From NCBI GenBank assembly GCA_963710665.1, contig CAVQBC010000007.1, positions 310,001 to 374,000 on the forward strand: a stretch of DNA of 64,000 bases, read 5' to 3'. The notes beneath the pieces were generated by a model. It was not told the origin of the DNA, did no database searches, and saw nothing but the letters and a program-made list of their open reading frames with translations. The DNA comes from CAVQBC01 sp963710665 (GTDB taxonomy: Bacteria > Actinomycetota > Thermoleophilia > Solirubrobacterales > Solirubrobacteraceae). How positions within the stretch are numbered: the first letter of the stretch is position 1; each line of letters starts with the position of its first letter. The translations under genes and the position numbers were made by a program. Shown piece by piece: positions 61,376 to 64,000 of this stretch.

Positions 61376-62388
61376 ACCTCCCCATGCTCCCCTCCGCCCC
61401 CGCGGCGCAGACCCCCCTGCTCGGCCTCGAGGACATCCCCCGCCTGCAGGAGGAGGTGCGCGCGCTCGCCCGCGAGCGCGACGCCGTGATCCTCGCCCAC
61501 AACTACCAGGTGCCGGAGGTCCAGCAGGTGGCCGACTACGTCGGCGACTCGCTCGGCCTCTCGCAGCGCGCGGCGGCCTCCGACGCGGCCACGATCGCGT
61601 TCTGCGGCGTGCACTTCATGGCCGAGACGGCCTCGATCCTGTGTCCCGCGAAGACCGTGCTGCTCCCCGACACGGACGCCGGCTGCTCGCTGGCGGAGTC
61701 GATCACCGCGGAGCAGCTACGGGAATGGAAGGCCAAGCACCCCGGCGCCGTCGTGGTGATGTACGTCAACACCTCCGCCGAGGTCAAGGCGGAGACCGAC
61801 TACTGCGTGACGTCCTCCAACGCGGTCGCGGTCGTCGAGCACATCTACCGCGAGCACGGCGAGGACACCGAGATCCTCTTCGGCCCGGACATGTTCCTGG
61901 GCGCGTTCGTGGAGCGGTCGACGGGGCGGCGCATGCACGTGTGGGACGGCGAGTGCCACGTCCACGCCGGCATCCGCCCGCGCGACATCTCCGACATGCG
62001 CGCCGAGCACCCCGGCGCGGACTTCCTCATCCACCCCGAGTGCGGCTGCTCGACCTCGGTGATGGAGTACGTCGCCGCCGGCGACATCGACTCCCAGGGG
62101 GTCCACATGCTCTCCACCGGCGGGATGCTCCGCTACGCGGAGGGCGCCGAGACGGGCCGCACCGCGATCGTCGCGACCGAGACCGGGATGCTCCACGGGC
62201 TGCGCGAGGCCGCCCCCGGCGTGGACTTCATCGCCGCCAACGAGGCGGCCAGCTGCCGGTTCATGAAGATGATCACGCTGCCCAAGCTCCGCGACGCGCT
62301 GCGCGACGGCGCGCCGGCGGTCAAGGTGCCGGACGCCGTGGCCGAGCGGGCGCGGACGCCGATCGAGCGCATGGTCGCGATCGGCTGA
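61372..62388 (+). CDS. nadA: Quinolinate synthase
   Basis: 338 residues from TTG 61372 (ATG 61384 is an alternative four codons in). Condenses iminoaspartate with dihydroxyacetone phosphate to quinolinate, using a [4Fe-4S] cluster. Cluster cysteines are in AFCGVHFMAET, HPECGCSTSV and NEAASCRFMKM. Other signatures: ILAHNYQVPEVQQVADYVGDS and LPDTDAGCSLAE. It overlaps nadC by TTGA. No nadB (aspartate oxidase) or aspartate dehydrogenase is in the window, so the first step is encoded elsewhere. Confidence 0.95.
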   Translation: MNLPMLPSAPAAQTPLLGLEDIPRLQEEVRALARERDAVILAHNYQVPEVQQVADYVGDSLGLSQRAAASDAATIAFCGVHFMAETASILCPAKTVLLPDTDAGCSLAESITAEQLREWKAKHPGAVVVMYVNTSAEVKAETDYCVTSSNAVAVVEHIYREHGEDTEILFGPDMFLGAFVERSTGRRMHVWDGECHVHAGIRPRDISDMRAEHPGADFLIHPECGCSTSVMEYVAAGDIDSQGVHMLSTGGMLRYAEGAETGRTAIVATETGMLHGLREAAPGVDFIAANEAASCRFMKMITLPKLRDALRDGAPAVKVPDAVAERARTPIERMVAIG

Positions 62389-62400
62389 GAGACGCGGCCG

Positions 62401-62427
62401 CCCGGGGCAGCCGTCGGCTGCCCCGGG
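62401..62427 (+). terminator. Hairpin after nadA
   Basis: A perfect 12-bp stem, CCCGGGGCAGCC and its complement with loop GTC, lies 12 nt after the nadA stop, between convergent genes. Confidence 0.65.
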
Positions 62428-62474
62428 GGTGGCCACGTCGCGGCCCATGGGTCAAGGCCGGCGAGCCTGACGCG

Positions 62475-62963
62475 TCAGCTGCGGAGCTCGACGTCGTCCC
62501 ACGAGAGCCCGCGGGAAGAGATCTTCAGCTTGGCCTTGTGGACGGCCGCGCCCTCGCGGAGGGCCTCGTCGCCGCAGTCGTCGTCGTGGCGGCCACGCCG
62601 CTTGCCGTCGCTGCGGTCGTCGCCGCGCTCGCCCTTGTTGTGGTCGTCGCCGCGGTGGCGGCCGTTGTCGTCGCCCTTGTCGTCGCCGCGCTTGTCGTCG
62701 TCATCGCCACGGCTGGACGAGCGCGCGGACCGGCGGTCGTCGTCGCACTCGATGTCCGTCTTGCGGGTGACCTTGCCGGACACCTCGGTGCCGTCGCTCA
62801 GCGCGATCGTGAGCACGCCGTCGGTGTAGCTCTTGACCGTGCCGGCCGTGCTCGAGTCGTCCTTCTGCCGGGAGCTGCTGCGGTCACTGCTGCCGGACGC
62901 GGCCACTGGAACGAGCACTGCAGCGATCAACGCGGCCAGTGCGATGGAGATGATGCGGTACAT
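62475..62963 (-). CDS. Secreted DUF5666-like protein with charged low-complexity insert
   Basis: 162 residues from ATG 62963, with GGAGG 5 nt upstream. A signal peptide (YRIISIALAALIAAVLVPVAAS) is followed by a small beta domain split in two. The first part (AGTVKSYTDGVLTIALSDGTEVSGKVTRKTDIEC) is DUF5666/OB-like, and the second is HKAKLKISSRGLSWDDVELRS. Between them, bounded by two cysteines, is a stretch of about 55 residues of Asp, Arg, Lys, His and Gly. The insert could bind metal or stay disordered. It lies 79 nt downstream of the sigma-factor gene on the same strand and is possibly its target. Confidence 0.7.
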   Translation of the reverse strand: MYRIISIALAALIAAVLVPVAASGSSDRSSSRQKDDSSTAGTVKSYTDGVLTIALSDGTEVSGKVTRKTDIECDDDRRSARSSSRGDDDDKRGDDKGDDNGRHRGDDHNKGERGDDRSDGKRRGRHDDDCGDEALREGAAVHKAKLKISSRGLSWDDVELRS

Positions 62964-63044
62964 CGACGCCTCCTGGATGAGGGGTTGGTGTGCGGGGCTG
63001 TTGCTGTGACACGCCGCCGGGGCGGATGTCACGCAGAGAAGTCG

Positions 63045-64000
63045 TCAGTCGTCCAGATCCGACGGGTCGGACGGGACGCCGCCGCTCCCCGACGAGCCCG
63101 ACCCGGACCCCTCGAGCACGCGATCGTCGCCGCCGGAGCCCGAGCCGGAGCTCGAGCCCGAGCCGGAGCTCCCGGAGCCGGAGGAGTCGAGGCCGTCGTC
63201 GTCCGAGCCGCCCGAGCCGGATCCGCTCGAGCCGGAGCCACCTGAACCCGAGCGCCCGGACCCCGAGTCACCGGAGCCCGACTTCGAGCCGGAGCCCGAC
63301 CCCGACCCCGACCCGGAGCTGCCGGAGCCGGAGCTGCCCGAGCCCGAGCCGGACGACCCCGAACTGCCCGAGCCGGACGAGTCGCGGTCGTCGCCGCCGC
63401 TGCCGCGGCCGCTCGAGCCGGAACGGTCCTCGCCGCCCGAGCCCCCGCCGCCCGAGCCGGGTCCGCTGGAGCCGCCGCCGCGGCCACGGCCGTGGCGGCC
63501 GCCGTCATCGTCGCCCCCGCCGCGGCCGCGGTGCCCGCCCTTGTCGTCGCCGCCCCGCGTCGAGCCGGCCAGCGCGGCGCCCGCCCCCTGGGGGCCGAGC
63601 GCTCCGGCGCGTCCGCGGGGCTCCGAGGCGGCCGGGCGGTCGGGCCGCGCCGCGGCCCGGGCCTCCTGTTGGCGCACGGTGGCGGCCCGCGCGCGGTCCG
63701 TGGCGGCGTCGTGGTGCACGGCGACCGGGCCGGCCACCGCGCCGCCGGCGAGCACGGCGACCGCGCCGACCTTCGCGACGGTCGCGCCGGCACCAGCCGT
63801 GGCGGCCGGCGCGCACAGCTCGGCGATGCGCTGGGCGAAGCCGTCCCCGGCGCCGCTCGCCCCGGCCGCCCAGCCGGCCAGCGGCAACGGCGTGATCGCG
63901 GTCGCGGCCGCGCGCAGGGTCATGCGGGCGCGGTGCACGAGCTGGCGGACCGCGCCGGTCGACAGCCCGAGGTCGCGCGCCACCTCGTCGGCGCCGGCGC
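63045..64000 (-). CDS. Sigma-70 family factor with membrane segment and Ser/Gly tail (5' end outside window)
   Basis: At least 317 residues; the start lies beyond the right edge. The first 30 visible residues are sigma region 4 (GADEVARDLGLSTGAVRQLVHRARMTLR), with the helix-turn-helix of ECF-type factors. Next come about 45 residues ending in AELCAPAA, then a likely membrane helix (VAKVGAVAVLAGGAVAGPVAV). The remaining 220 residues are low complexity: first Arg/Ala-rich, then long runs of Ser and Gly with scattered Asp, ending PSDPSDLDD. Some ECF groups carry C-terminal membrane extensions that sense or regulate; here the tail would be extracytoplasmic, so no separate anti-sigma factor may be needed. 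No anti-sigma gene follows. Confidence 0.8.
   Translation of the reverse strand, partial: AGADEVARDLGLSTGAVRQLVHRARMTLRAAATAITPLPLAGWAAGASGAGDGFAQRIAELCAPAATAGAGATVAKVGAVAVLAGGAVAGPVAVHHDAATDRARAATVRQQEARAAARPDRPAASEPRGRAGALGPQGAGAALAGSTRGGDDKGGHRGRGGGDDDGGRHGRGRGGGSSGPGSGGGGSGGEDRSGSSGRGSGGDDRDSSGSGSSGSSGSGSGSSGSGSSGSGSGSGSGSKSGSGDSGSGRSGSGGSGSSGSGSGGSDDDGLDSSGSGSSGSGSSSGSGSGGDDRVLEGSGSGSSGSGGVPSDPSDLDD
63090..63480 (-). repeat. Ser/Gly low-complexity DNA repeat in the sigma-factor tail
   Basis: Short units of 6-9 bp (GAGCCG, GAGCTC and similar on the plus strand) repeat imperfectly for about 390 bp, encoding runs of S-G-S-G and S-S-G. The reading frame is kept throughout. Such tracts are prone to length change. 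Confidence 0.85.

Noticed and set aside
63090..63480. CRISPR-like or minisatellite array
   Set aside because: The units are short, imperfect and have no spacers; they encode a Ser/Gly tail in one frame.

Overview
The window is about 64 kb of very GC-rich DNA (third codon positions almost all G or C) packed with genes on both strands. Start codons are often GTG or TTG and many neighbours overlap by 1-20 bases. Gene content (repeated FHA domains, a Ser/Thr kinase with a sensor propeller, an LCP protein, CtaG, two S-adenosylhomocysteine hydrolases, a short HPF beside secA and prfB) points to an actinobacterium, most likely the Thermoleophilia/Solirubrobacterales lineage. That placement is inference, not proof. 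I saw no tRNA, rRNA, CRISPR array or recognisable transposase.

Layout. 0-10 kb is a signalling district: a four-FHA protein running into an MMPL-like transporter (cut by the left edge), a class III cyclase/AAA/FHA/helix-turn-helix protein, a frameshifted LmeA-like protein, an FHA plus helix-turn-helix regulator, a lipoprotein serine protease and a membrane Ser/Thr kinase. 10-17 kb holds pyruvate kinase, biotin carboxylase, a cupin, a secreted glycosidase-like protein, a solute-binding lipoprotein and an amino-acid permease. 17-20.4 kb is an operon of two acetamidase/formamidase paralogues around a second permease. 20.4-25.6 kb holds stress and sulfur genes: OsmC, a DUF3891 protein, a cupredoxin-like protein, a metallo-beta-lactamase/double-rhodanese protein, a CDF metal transporter and a cysteine dioxygenase.

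25.7-33.2 kb is the complete F1Fo ATP synthase operon (an I-like gene, then B-E-F-H-A-G-D-C) with unusual acidic additions in alpha and gamma. An M20 peptidase and an LCP protein follow. 36.4-40 kb supplies nucleotide sugars: UDP-glucose dehydrogenase, a sugar-1-phosphate nucleotidyltransferase and a phosphoglucose/phosphomannose isomerase. 40-47.4 kb holds an amidohydrolase, an aldehyde dehydrogenase, an endonuclease-like gene bounded by inverted palindromes, a ThDP enzyme and xylulokinase. 47.7-51 kb is a MerR regulator coupled to ahcY, then a second, short-type SAH hydrolase. 51-55.5 kb holds a frameshifted PLP decarboxylase, CtaG, ComF, a small membrane protein and an EAL/HDOD protein. 55.6-62.4 kb is housekeeping: hpf, secA, prfB (with its programmed frameshift), nadC and nadA. 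The right edge has a DUF5666-like secreted protein and a sigma factor with a membrane segment and a long Ser/Gly tail, cut by the window end.

Across the window many start codons sit 6-10 nt after a TAnnnT hexamer, which suggests that leaderless transcripts are common here. The observations most worth following are the inverted palindromes around the DUF559 gene, the MerR operator ahead of ahcY, the FHA-MMPL fusion, and the AT-rich segment inside nadC.
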